Numbered from the stretch's first letter, positions 1 through 4,974 are shown. The stretch is DNA of 7,064 bases from Planctomycetota bacterium (GCA_021803885.1 JAJZKY010000229.1:1-7064), one strand, 5' to 3'. Notes: generated by a model from the sequence alone, not told the origin. Numbers and translations are program-made.

Positions 1-179
1 GTGGGAACACCCGGAACAGGGTCATCAGGTAGGATTCGGGCAGGGACAGGGAGGGCTCCCAAGCCGCTCTGTTGCTGGCTTGTCGGAGTTATTCTAAGGG
101 GCCGGACAAGGACAGCGGGGGAAGCCCCCGCACCCTCCGATTCCGGGCTATTGCAATCAGTCGGTGTCTGTGTTCCCAT
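1..179 (-). CDS. Unrecognised protein, N-terminal part (runs off left edge)
   Basis: An open frame starts at ATG 179-177 and continues without a stop to the left edge (59 complete codons). The start is well supported: a GGAGGT ribosome binding site at 186-191 lies 6 bases upstream. The visible N-terminus begins MGTQTPTDCNSPE and is rich in Pro, Ser, Thr, Gly and Gln, so it is probably disordered. I see no membrane segment, no signal peptide and no recognisable domain. It is the next gene after the glucosaminidase on the same strand, separated by 78 bases that hold a strong hairpin. Its function cannot be assigned because the body of the protein lies outside the window. Confidence 0.62.
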   Translation of the reverse strand, partial: MGTQTPTDCNSPESEGAGASPAVLVRPLRITPTSQQQSGLGALPVPARILPDDPVPGVP

Positions 180-185
180 TGAGTT

Positions 186-191
186 ACCTCC
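186..191 (-). promoter_or_regulatory. Ribosome binding site of the left-edge gene
   Basis: GGAGGT (extended GAGGAGGTAA) on the minus strand, 6 bases before ATG 179. It is the main evidence that a real gene starts here. Confidence 0.7.
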
Positions 192-214
192 TCGCTCGCT
201 CGCGGGGGCCGATA

Positions 215-244
215 GAAGGACCGCAGGCACCCCTGCGGTCCTTC
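215..244. terminator. Perfect 13-bp hairpin between two co-directional genes
   Basis: Positions 215-227 (GAAGGACCGCAGG) pair perfectly with 232-244 around a 4-base loop. Five T residues follow on the plus strand at 247-251, the form of an intrinsic terminator for plus-strand transcription. On the minus strand, where all the genes lie, the hairpin comes 13 bases after the glucosaminidase stop, but no T-tract follows it (TATCGGCC). It may still act as a weak terminator, an RNA-processing or 3'-end stabilising structure for the minus-strand message, or a block on antisense transcription. The structure is certain; its direction and role are not. Confidence 0.7.
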
Positions 245-257
245 AGTTTTTGTGGCG

Positions 258-878
258 CTAGAGGGCCTGCGCCTTCAGCAGACCCTTGATCTTCAGCCAG
301 ATTTCATCCATCTCGGTAACGAGCGCCGACAGCGTTGCCGCCTCTGGCTGTGCGGTGGGCTCAGTTGGTGTGGTAGCCGTTGGCTCAGTCGGCGTGGTGG
401 AGGGCTCAGCACGCGTAGCGACTGGCTCCGTTGGCGTGGTGGCTGGCGGCCAGGCCAAAGGGAAGTTCTGCTGATCCATCACGTCAATCAAGGCCTGGCC
501 CTTCTTGCCTCCGGCCATGTAGTGACCGCTGGCGTATGGCGATTCGCCGAGGGCGTAGGCCTGCTCCTCCGGTGTCTGTCCAGCGCGGACCGCCGAATAG
601 TAGGGCAGCTTCAGGATGCGCGTGTAGTCGAGGAAGAACTGGTCGACGCTGGCGTACCTGGCGTAGCCGCCGTTCGGCGTCTGCCCCTCGGCGATTGACT
701 CCGGCACCCACATACACCCCGCTAAGTTATTGAACTGCCTGGCGAGGACGCTCTGGCCGTAGTCCGATTCGATGCACAGCTGCGCGCCTGTGACCTCAGG
801 ATAGATGCCGGTGTCCGTCTGCACCTGGTCCAAATGAGGCTTCAGGCCAATGAGCCATGCCGCCTGCTCTGTCGTCAG
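258..878 (-). CDS. GH73-type endo-beta-N-acetylglucosaminidase with TPTEP linker
   Basis: Predicted peptidoglycan hydrolase of 206 residues, cutting N-acetylglucosaminyl bonds in the cell wall. Residues 1-140 fit the GH73 glucosaminidase fold: helix, AQLCIESDYGQS with probable catalytic Glu37 in the family's ExxxG context, then NNLAG (50-54), and a later LGESPYASG segment (110-118) like the family's 'GYATDP.Y' region. Residues 146-178 are a Pro/Thr/Glu linker with three TTPTEP copies, followed by a predicted C-terminal helix (183-206). No signal peptide is visible, so export would need a holin or delivery in the virion. The chosen start is CTG at 878-876. It overlaps the TGA of the preceding gene (CTGA) and has GGAGGT 8 bases upstream (887-892). 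Starts further upstream would bury the gene in the preceding one; the next canonical in-frame start, a TTG at codon 16, would cut into the first helix. The lysozyme-like fold is fairly sure, GH73 likely. Confidence 0.75.
   Translation of the reverse strand: MTTEQAAWLIGLKPHLDQVQTDTGIYPEVTGAQLCIESDYGQSVLARQFNNLAGCMWVPESIAEGQTPNGGYARYASVDQFFLDYTRILKLPYYSAVRAGQTPEEQAYALGESPYASGHYMAGGKKGQALIDVMDQQNFPLAWPPATTPTEPVATRAEPSTTPTEPTATTPTEPTAQPEAATLSALVTEMDEIWLKIKGLLKAQAL
357..440 (-). repeat. TTPTEP repeat linker in the glucosaminidase
   Basis: Three copies of TTPTEP (residues 147-152, 161-166 and 169-174) separated by short variable spacers. The repeated codons differ at synonymous positions. Such Pro/Thr/Glu linkers usually form extended, flexible spacers between a catalytic domain and an anchoring or oligomerising tail. 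Confidence 0.75.
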
Positions 879-1108
879 TTGAATGCACCTCCCGCCTTCG
901 CCTGTGCATTGGCAGCCTGCTGGTCCTGGGCTGCCTGATTGCTGTTGATGGTGGCCGAGCTGATGGCGTGACCACCGAACCAAGCCGCCATTATCATGCC
1001 CATTCCGCCCGCCAGGATGATCTCCACCTGGCCCGTCAGGTGATTCGTGAGCATCGCCACCACGAACACCGCCAAGAAGGCCAGCGTCACGATCGTGCGT
1101 TCAGCCAT
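875..1108 (-). CDS. Two-span small membrane protein, holin-like
   Basis: A 77-residue protein with two hydrophobic stretches (about residues 5-21 and 28-46) joined by a short polar turn (TNHLTGQ), then a polar Gln/Ala-rich tail (52-77). A hairpin of two spans next to peptidoglycan hydrolases is the usual form of a holin; a structural protein of an internal virion membrane is the main alternative. I chose ATG 1108. An AGGAG at 1121-1125 sits 11 bases upstream and overlaps the TAG stop of the preceding zinc-finger gene. A longer frame from TTG 1219 exists, but that stretch is better explained by the overlapping 41-residue gene. The stop overlaps the CTG start of the glucosaminidase, suggesting coupled translation. 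No sequence family is recognised. Confidence 0.66.
   Translation of the reverse strand: MAERTIVTLAFLAVFVVAMLTNHLTGQVEIILAGGMGMIMAAWFGGHAISSATINSNQAAQDQQAANAQAKAGGAFN
879..892 (-). promoter_or_regulatory. Ribosome binding site supporting a CTG start
   Basis: GGGAGGT at 887-893, with the GGAGGT core at 887-892, lies 8 bases before CTG 878. No ATG, GTG or TTG lies at a usable distance in the glucosaminidase frame, so this site points to CTG as the start codon. Confidence 0.6.
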
Positions 1109-1122
1109 CAGGTAGATCACTC

Positions 1123-1248
1123 CTATCGCCGCCCCCTCTTGTGGTGCTTGGTATGGTGCCTGCGGTAGCAGGCTGCCCGTCCGCTGATCGTGCGGTGGTG
1201 CTTGCCACAGTACCGACAAGCCCGTCCGTGACTACTCCTCTTGGCCAC
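1123..1248 (-). CDS. 41-residue basic zinc-finger-like protein
   Basis: A short gene between the transglycosylase and the holin-like gene, encoding a very basic protein of 41 residues. It contains CRYCGKHH (Cys11, Cys14), Cys27 and a His-rich tail (His31, His32, His35, His36), that is C-x2-C-x12-C-x3-H, a plausible single zinc-binding knuckle, followed by KHHKRGRR. The start GTG 1248 has an excellent GGAGGT 8 bases upstream (1257-1262). The frame overlaps the last 17 bases of the transglycosylase gene and ends in TAGGAG, where the stop contributes to the next ribosome binding site. Good start signal, zinc ligands and operon fit argue that it is real, not noise. A nucleic-acid-binding or regulatory role is inference from charge and cysteines only. 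Confidence 0.68.
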   Translation of the reverse strand: MAKRSSHGRACRYCGKHHRTISGRAACYRRHHTKHHKRGRR

Positions 1249-1780
1249 CTTCTGCCACCTCCCTTCGTGATCTGCCGCCGAACAGGATCAGCACCAGCAG
1301 CCCGACGCTCAGAAATATCAGGGCCAGCGAGTAGGCCGATGCGCTGATACCGACTGGCGCTTGGGCCGATCCGCCTGCACCCTTGGCAACCAGGTAGGGC
1401 TGCCCCTGGTAGCCATACCGCTTGGCAGCCGCCAGGACAGCTGATGCGTAGCCGGTGTCACCACTGCACCTGCCGCTGTTGTACGCCTCCAAGCCGCCGA
1501 CGACTGATCCGCACCTGGCGATCAGGCCTGCCATTTCCTTTGCCATCCACGGGATGGCGAATGCCGGGTCATAGGCCTGGGCGTCGGTGATCTCGGGATG
1601 AGCCACGCTGTTGATCTGGGCGATACCCCGGTCCACCGAGCCGCCCTTATTGTGGCCAGCGGCGTTCGGGTTCCACCTACTTTCGACCTCGATCTGGCCG
1701 GGCAGCAGACCGATGGGCAGGCCCTCCGCTGACCCGGCCAGTTGTGCCTGCTCCAAGAGGGTGAGCTGCGTTGGACCCAT
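1232..1780 (-). CDS. Membrane-anchored lytic transglycosylase (SLT-like)
   Basis: Predicted muramidase-type enzyme of 182 residues acting on peptidoglycan glycan strands. The lysozyme-like core shows the SLT signature in order: IEVESRWNPNA (residues 30-40) with probable catalytic Glu33, DRGIAQIN (49-56) matching the family's 'GL.QI' motif, and AYNSG (98-102). Two cysteines at 89 and 104 could form a disulfide. A Gly/Ala-rich linker leads to a C-terminal membrane span (about 148-168) and a charged tail. There is no N-terminal signal peptide, so the enzyme would be anchored by its tail, as expected for a virion-membrane enzyme that opens the wall during entry (compare P7 of PRD1). ATG 1780 lies 6 bases after the preceding stop with only a weak ribosome binding site, suggesting coupled translation. 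Confidence 0.85.
   Translation of the reverse strand: MGPTQLTLLEQAQLAGSAEGLPIGLLPGQIEVESRWNPNAAGHNKGGSVDRGIAQINSVAHPEITDAQAYDPAFAIPWMAKEMAGLIARCGSVVGGLEAYNSGRCSGDTGYASAVLAAAKRYGYQGQPYLVAKGAGGSAQAPVGISASAYSLALIFLSVGLLVLILFGGRSRREVAEGGQEE
1257..1262 (-). promoter_or_regulatory. Ribosome binding site of the 41-residue gene, inside the transglycosylase gene
   Basis: GGAGGT (extended AAGGGAGGTG) placed 8 bases before GTG 1248. It lies in the last codons of the transglycosylase gene and decides the start of the short gene. Confidence 0.7.
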
Positions 1781-1786
1781 CAGCGA

Positions 1787-2065
1787 TTAGCGATTCCCGA
1801 ATATGGACTTCAGGACCAGGAAGCCGCCAATGACTAGGCCTCCCACCAGGAGAGCGCCGAGCATGATAAGCGAGCCGCCGCCCGACGATGCCACGGCAGT
1901 CCCCACCTTCTTGATAGACTGGCCCAGGCCGCTTCCGGCCTCAGCGATGCCTACCAGGGCGCCAGCGCCAGCGCCTGCTCCCAGGAGCTGGCCCGCGCTC
2001 ACACCCCCGCCCCAGACGGGGTAGGCCCCAGACAGGCCGCCCTCTGGGCCCTTACGCCTCGCCAT
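1787..2065 (-). CDS. Small Gly/Ala-rich protein with C-terminal membrane span
   Basis: A 92-residue protein: basic N-terminus (MARRKG), a Gly/Ala-rich middle (19-48), a short amphipathic stretch (QSIKKVGTAV, 49-58) and one strong membrane span (about 65-85) close to the C-terminus. I chose ATG 2065, which overlaps the TGA of the preceding gene by one base (TGATG) and has GGAGC 8 bases upstream; the longer frame from 2161 would run nearly 100 bases into the preceding gene. Very small single-span proteins of this kind are typical of viruses with an internal lipid membrane. No family is recognised, and a structural membrane role is inference from topology and position. Confidence 0.68.
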   Translation of the reverse strand: MARRKGPEGGLSGAYPVWGGGVSAGQLLGAGAGAGALVGIAEAGSGLGQSIKKVGTAVASSGGGSLIMLGALLVGGLVIGGFLVLKSIFGNR

Positions 2066-2592
2066 CAGCGACCGCTCCGGGCCGGTCCGTGCCAGTAGCT
2101 GTGCATCAGGAAGCCAGCTCCAGCGATCACGATGATGGGGATGAGCAGGATATTGAACCACTGCGCCGCCCTGGTCTGACCGATGCTGCCGGTGAAGGTG
2201 TTGATGCCTTTGCCGATGCCGTTCAGGAAGTTTCCAATGGCCCCTCCGAGGTTCGACACCGTGGCCCCACCAGTTCCCGAGACTGCCGATGATCCGCCGC
2301 TGGTGGTGCTGCCGCCGCTGCCGCCACCCGTAGCGGTCGCGCTTCCCGTGCCAGATGCCTGCGCACCAGCGATGGTGGCAGCCCAGGACGCAGCGTCCTG
2401 CCCCTCTGGGTTAGGGCCGCTCCAGCCAGCGGCCTGCAGTTGATCCGTCAAGGCGACGGCCTGGGCATGTAGGTTATTCATAGCATTGATCTGGCGCTGG
2501 GTATAGTTCCCAGCCCCCGACGCCACGATGGCCTGATATTGCTGCTTCAGGGCCTCGATCTGTTGGGCCAAGGACAGTTGCGTTGCGGTCAC
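2065..2592 (-). CDS. Coiled-coil protein with Gly/Ser linker and C-terminal membrane anchor
   Basis: A 175-residue protein with a clear modular build. Two predicted helices rich in Gln and Ala (about 4-25 and 31-55, including LAQQIEALKQQYQAIV) form a likely helical hairpin or coiled coil. A flexible Gly/Ser/Thr linker follows (79-113), then an amphipathic Gly/Ile/Asn segment (115-138) and a membrane span near the end (145-163) with a short basic tail (ARSGR). The start GTG 2592 has a near-ideal GGAGGT 6 bases upstream that overlaps the TAG stop of the spike gene. The design suggests a head held away from a membrane by a flexible stalk, for example linking the capsid or vertex to an inner membrane. 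That role is inference; I do not recognise a family. Confidence 0.74.
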   Translation of the reverse strand: MTATQLSLAQQIEALKQQYQAIVASGAGNYTQRQINAMNNLHAQAVALTDQLQAAGWSGPNPEGQDAASWAATIAGAQASGTGSATATGGGSGGSTTSGGSSAVSGTGGATVSNLGGAIGNFLNGIGKGINTFTGSIGQTRAAQWFNILLIPIIVIAGAGFLMHSYWHGPARSGR

Positions 2593-2603
2593 GAAGGCAC
2601 CTC

Positions 2604-3326
2604 CTACGTGTATATTACCGTGTATGTGAGAGTCACCGCACTCTTGCTAATCGGGACGACTATTCCGGCCACCCCCAGCTCCAACGCCCCCCCGGATTGC
2701 CATGTGCCCGCGCCAGATGTTGCCCCGTTCGTGACCAAAGATGCGGCGTTGACGCCATCTGCATAACCTTTTGGCGTTGCTGTCACATACATAGTCCCAG
2801 TTCCGCCATCTATCCCCCATGCTGCGATTATCGTTGCGGCACCCGATGGGACCGGGATTGTCAGTGGGTAGAAACTACTGTTGGCAGTGCCGCCCACCTC
2901 GTAAAAAGTAGCAGTAGAAGTCGATGGCGTCGCTGACCCCACTGCCACCTTCACACTTGCCGCCCCACCGCCTGAATAGTACCCCGCCGCAATAGCCGCC
3001 CCTGGCTGAAGAGTAGGCGCGCCGTTGTTGGGCATCGTGCCTGCCAGTCCGATTCCTGCCGCTGATGCGAAGGTGGCACCTGTCAGCACATCAGCCACAG
3101 TAGCTGATCCTGTTACTGCCGCTACCGTGCCGCCTGAATAGTAACCAGCGGCTATTGGTTGATTGGCGGTGGAGGGATTGAAGGTTGGTGCGCCCTGATT
3201 CGGCATTGTTCCTGCCGCGCCGGTCAGCGTGGGCGTGGAGAACGTGGCCGGGGATAGCACATCGGCGGGCGTGGCGTCGCCCAATGCGACTGGCGATCCC
3301 TGCGGCGGCGGGTATGCGATGCTCAT
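2604..3326 (-). CDS. Spike or fibre-like protein with two GTMPN repeats
   Basis: A 240-residue beta-rich protein, probably a surface spike that contacts the host. After a short Pro-rich start (YPPPQGSP) come two tandem repeats (residues 16-66 and 73-120), each with the pattern G-x-A-T-x-A-D-V-L...F...G-T-M-P-N...G-A-P-T...AGYYSGG. This repeat is known from phage tail-fibre and other receptor-binding proteins, including many of Gram-positive hosts. Residues 125-240 form a separate Gly/Ser/Thr-rich beta domain with no recognised motif, a candidate receptor-binding tip. ATG 3326 overlaps the TGA of the preceding gene (ATGA). Many codons of the C-terminal half end in A or T, unlike the neighbouring capsid-like genes, which may mark an exchanged module. 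The spike role rests on the repeats and the position after capsid-like genes. Confidence 0.72.
   Translation of the reverse strand: MSIAYPPPQGSPVALGDATPADVLSPATFSTPTLTGAAGTMPNQGAPTFNPSTANQPIAAGYYSGGTVAAVTGSATVADVLTGATFASAAGIGLAGTMPNNGAPTLQPGAAIAAGYYSGGGAASVKVAVGSATPSTSTATFYEVGGTANSSFYPLTIPVPSGAATIIAAWGIDGGTGTMYVTATPKGYADGVNAASLVTNGATSGAGTWQSGGALELGVAGIVVPISKSAVTLTYTVIYT
2967..3110 (-). repeat. GTMPN repeat, second copy
   Basis: Encodes residues 73-120 of the spike-like protein: GSATVADVLTG...GTMPNNGAPT...AAGYYSGG. It matches the first copy at most motif positions but is about three residues shorter, lacking the TANQP stretch. Confidence 0.75.
3129..3281 (-). repeat. GTMPN repeat, first copy
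   Basis: Encodes residues 16-66 of the spike-like protein: GDATPADVLSP...GTMPNQGAPT...AAGYYSGG. The DNA of the two copies differs at many synonymous positions, so the duplication is not recent. Confidence 0.75.
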
Positions 3327-3700
3327 TGCTTCTGGCTGAAGGCCGCTTCGATGCCGCCGCTGGTTGTATTCACATTGGTCGAGAATGTCACCACATCACC
3401 TGCAAGCACGGGGATGGAGAAGGCCCAGGCCTCTCCCGCCACCAATGCCCCGGCAGGCCCATTCAACGCCTGCCACGGGCCGCTTCCGACTTGGTATTGC
3501 AGGACAGCGTTCGTTCCGGTGAATGAGCCCCAGATGACGATGCTGCCAGTCCCCGGCGCGGTGAACGGTGCGCCGAACAGGTCAGTCCCGGCACCGATCC
3601 CATTGCCCGAGACCAACGTGCCCACGGTCGTGAAGCTCTGGGGAGCCACGGTGATAGGCCCTGACAGGACGGCCGTCTGCTCGAACTGCGGCTTTCCCAT
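3323..3700 (-). CDS. Third small beta-rich protein, probable minor capsid or vertex protein
   Basis: A 125-residue protein made almost entirely of alternating hydrophobic and polar stretches separated by Gly/Pro turns (for example TGSIVIWGSFTGTN, VLQYQVGSG, GDVVTFSTNVN), with no Cys and no membrane segment. The size and pattern suit a single beta-sandwich or jelly roll. ATG 3700 lies 2 bases after the stop of the second capsid candidate, and its own stop overlaps the spike gene, so it sits exactly between capsid and spike. Possible roles are a penton base, a spike base or a third capsid protein. The fold and role are inferred; no family was recognised by eye. Confidence 0.62.
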   Translation of the reverse strand: MGKPQFEQTAVLSGPITVAPQSFTTVGTLVSGNGIGAGTDLFGAPFTAPGTGSIVIWGSFTGTNAVLQYQVGSGPWQALNGPAGALVAGEAWAFSIPVLAGDVVTFSTNVNTTSGGIEAAFSQKQ

Positions 3701-3702
3701 GC

Positions 3703-4170
3703 TCAGGCCTCCCGTACCAACTCGAAATTACAGGCGAAGTTGTAGGCGTTGGTGGGGTCGGTATTGACCGCCGTCACCTGGATCACATCGCCCGGCACGA
3801 CAGCCGCTGCCATGCGATAGTCGTCGGTTTCGTCGTCTCCGGCCAGATACGTGACCCCACCCTGGCCGAATCGGATCAGAGGCTGTGCGGCGTCGTTGTG
3901 GATCACCACAGGCGTCACCTGCAATGACAGCTGATTGCCAAGATACACCCGAAAGCGCATGGATATCACCTTGCCGGTGAACTCCACCGCGTAGGTGAGG
4001 ATGGCCGTCTGACCACCGTTCACCAGGGCAGCCAGGCGGACCGGCAGGTAGTGCCCGACATGGACGCTGGACATGGGTTGCGTGGGCGGGAGGGTTGGCC
4101 CTCCCGCCGATGGTCTGCGCTCCAGCCAGCTCAGGAGCCGTTGGCTGCTCTGGCCCTGTGTGACCGACAT
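3703..4170 (-). CDS. Second capsid protein candidate (single jelly roll)
   Basis: A 155-residue protein. About 35 N-terminal residues are polar and Pro/Ser-rich (GQSSQRL...RRPSAGGPTLPP), a likely flexible arm. The rest (36-155) alternates short beta strands and turns: LPVRLAAL, TAILTYAVEF, VISMRFRVYLG, LSLQVTPVVIH, VTYLAGD, GDVIQVTAVN and YNFACNFELV, roughly the eight strands of a jelly roll. It is far too small for a double jelly roll. It starts 3 bases after the stop of a similarly sized beta-rich gene, with little ribosome binding site, which suggests translational coupling and balanced synthesis. In P23-77 and SH1-type viruses two different single-barrel capsid proteins are encoded side by side. 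The assignment is inference from size, strand pattern and context. Confidence 0.58.
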   Translation of the reverse strand: MSVTQGQSSQRLLSWLERRPSAGGPTLPPTQPMSSVHVGHYLPVRLAALVNGGQTAILTYAVEFTGKVISMRFRVYLGNQLSLQVTPVVIHNDAAQPLIRFGQGGVTYLAGDDETDDYRMAAAVVPGDVIQVTAVNTDPTNAYNFACNFELVREA

Positions 4171-4173
4171 CGG

Positions 4174-4677
4174 TTAGCCCAGTGTGGCGAGGTAGCGCAC
4201 CATGTCCATGATGAGTGTGCTGTTGGCCTGGACAGGCGTGTTCGTGGCGTCCGGCTTGCACATCAGGACCAGGGCGTAGTTCTGGGTGAAGGCGTCGTTG
4301 GTGGCAGGGATCACGACCCGCTGACGCGGGTCCGTCTGGCCCAGGCCCAGGTTCTCGGTGCGGTCTGACCAAATGGTGGTCAGGTAGGTGTCGGTGGCGG
4401 TGTGAACGTCCAGACGGACGTCGCCAGCGATCACTGCCGGGGTCGCGTTCTGGAGGACCAGGTAGACGCGACCGGTGGCGCTGTCCTGGCCGGTGTGGAT
4501 ACCCCGACCAACCATGATGGCCTGTCCCTGGGGAACAATGTAGCGCCCGACCTCCTGATATGGCGTGGTGCCAGACGCAGGAACGGTCAGCGGGTTTCCG
4601 TTGAAGGCGAAGTCGGCGGCGTGGAATGCGCCAGGGTAGCCCTGGCTCAGCTGGTACCCGGAAGCGACTGCTGCCAT
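4174..4677 (-). CDS. First capsid protein candidate (single jelly roll)
   Basis: A 167-residue beta-rich protein with no membrane segment. Successive strand-like stretches include YQEVGRYIVPQGQAIMVG, GRVYLVLQNA, DVRLDVHTA, LTTIWSDRT, QRVVIPATN, YALVLMCKPD and STLIMDMVRYL. The 'Y.VP.GQAI' element resembles strand-turn segments common in viral jelly-roll proteins. ATG 4677 has GGAGG 8 bases upstream, formed with the TAG stop of the preceding membrane-protein gene, one of the strongest ribosome binding sites here, as expected for an abundant protein. It follows the ATPase and a one-span membrane protein, the position of major capsid genes in membrane-containing icosahedral viruses. I cannot confirm homology by eye. 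The alternative is a structural protein of another virus type. Confidence 0.6.
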   Translation of the reverse strand: MAAVASGYQLSQGYPGAFHAADFAFNGNPLTVPASGTTPYQEVGRYIVPQGQAIMVGRGIHTGQDSATGRVYLVLQNATPAVIAGDVRLDVHTATDTYLTTIWSDRTENLGLGQTDPRQRVVIPATNDAFTQNYALVLMCKPDATNTPVQANSTLIMDMVRYLATLG

Positions 4678-4689
4678 GTGCCTACCCTC

Positions 4690-4974
4690 CTACGACCAAA
4701 CTCGGATCGTGGGGCTGGACGGCGGCGGCGTGGACCCCGCTGGCTTCGGCTGGAAGCCGAGGCCGGGGATGCTCATGCCGAGCTTCCCGCCGATGAAACC
4801 GCCGAGCAGCTTCACCACGTACTGGACCAGGGACCATGCCAGGAGCAGCGCACCGATCACGGCTGCGCCGCCCAGGACCATCGAAAACCACCAGCTCACC
4901 TTCAATGGCTTGACCCGCTTGTTGTCCAGCGGATTGTCCAAGCCATACTCACCGAGCTTGGCCGTGTCCCTCAC
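4690..4974 (-). CDS. One-span small membrane protein between ATPase and capsid genes
   Basis: A 94-residue protein with a charged N-terminus, a strong membrane span (about 28-50, starting SWWFSMVLGG), a weaker hydrophobic Gly-rich stretch (56-72) and a Pro/Ser-rich end. The start is uncertain. GTG 4974 overlaps the ATPase gene by 26 bases and has GGTGA 6 bases upstream; TTG 4941, 7 bases after the ATPase stop, would remove 11 residues and leave the span intact. The stop TAG is part of the ribosome binding site for the next gene. Small membrane proteins at this place are common in viruses with an internal lipid layer, but no specific family is recognised. Confidence 0.68.
   Translation of the reverse strand: MRDTAKLGEYGLDNPLDNKRVKPLKVSWWFSMVLGGAAVIGALLLAWSLVQYVVKLLGGFIGGKLGMSIPGLGFQPKPAGSTPPPSSPTIRVWS

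Noticed and set aside
115..131. GC-rich hairpin GCGGGGG/CCCCCGC
   Set aside because: It lies inside the left-edge coding frame, has a 3-base loop and no T-tract on either strand, so it is probably chance pairing in GC-rich DNA.
60..150. Possible tRNA because of stem-like segments and a T-loop-like CCGATTCC
   Set aside because: No complete cloverleaf, acceptor stem or proper T-arm could be built on either strand.
1..261. Plus-strand open frame of 86 codons at the left edge
   Set aside because: It reads straight through the hairpin and T-tract, is low in protein-like features, and opposes a minus-strand frame with a good ribosome binding site and start.
258..983. Longer glucosaminidase from the frame opening at 983
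   Set aside because: The additional residues overlap the holin-like gene by more than 100 bases and are His/Gln/Gly-rich without domain features; the ribosome binding site points to 878.
875..1219. Longer form of the holin-like protein from TTG 1219
   Set aside because: The extra 37 residues look like a shadow of the overlapping 41-residue zinc-finger gene, which has the better start signal and codon pattern.
3728..4372. Minus-strand open frame of 214 codons in an alternative frame
   Set aside because: It is Pro/Gly/Arg/His-rich and overlaps two beta-rich genes that have proper starts; a shadow frame.
3703..4677. Double-jelly-roll major capsid protein (tectivirus or corticovirus type)
   Set aside because: Neither candidate is long enough for two barrels, and there is a clear stop and new start between them. 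A split double barrel remains a remote possibility.
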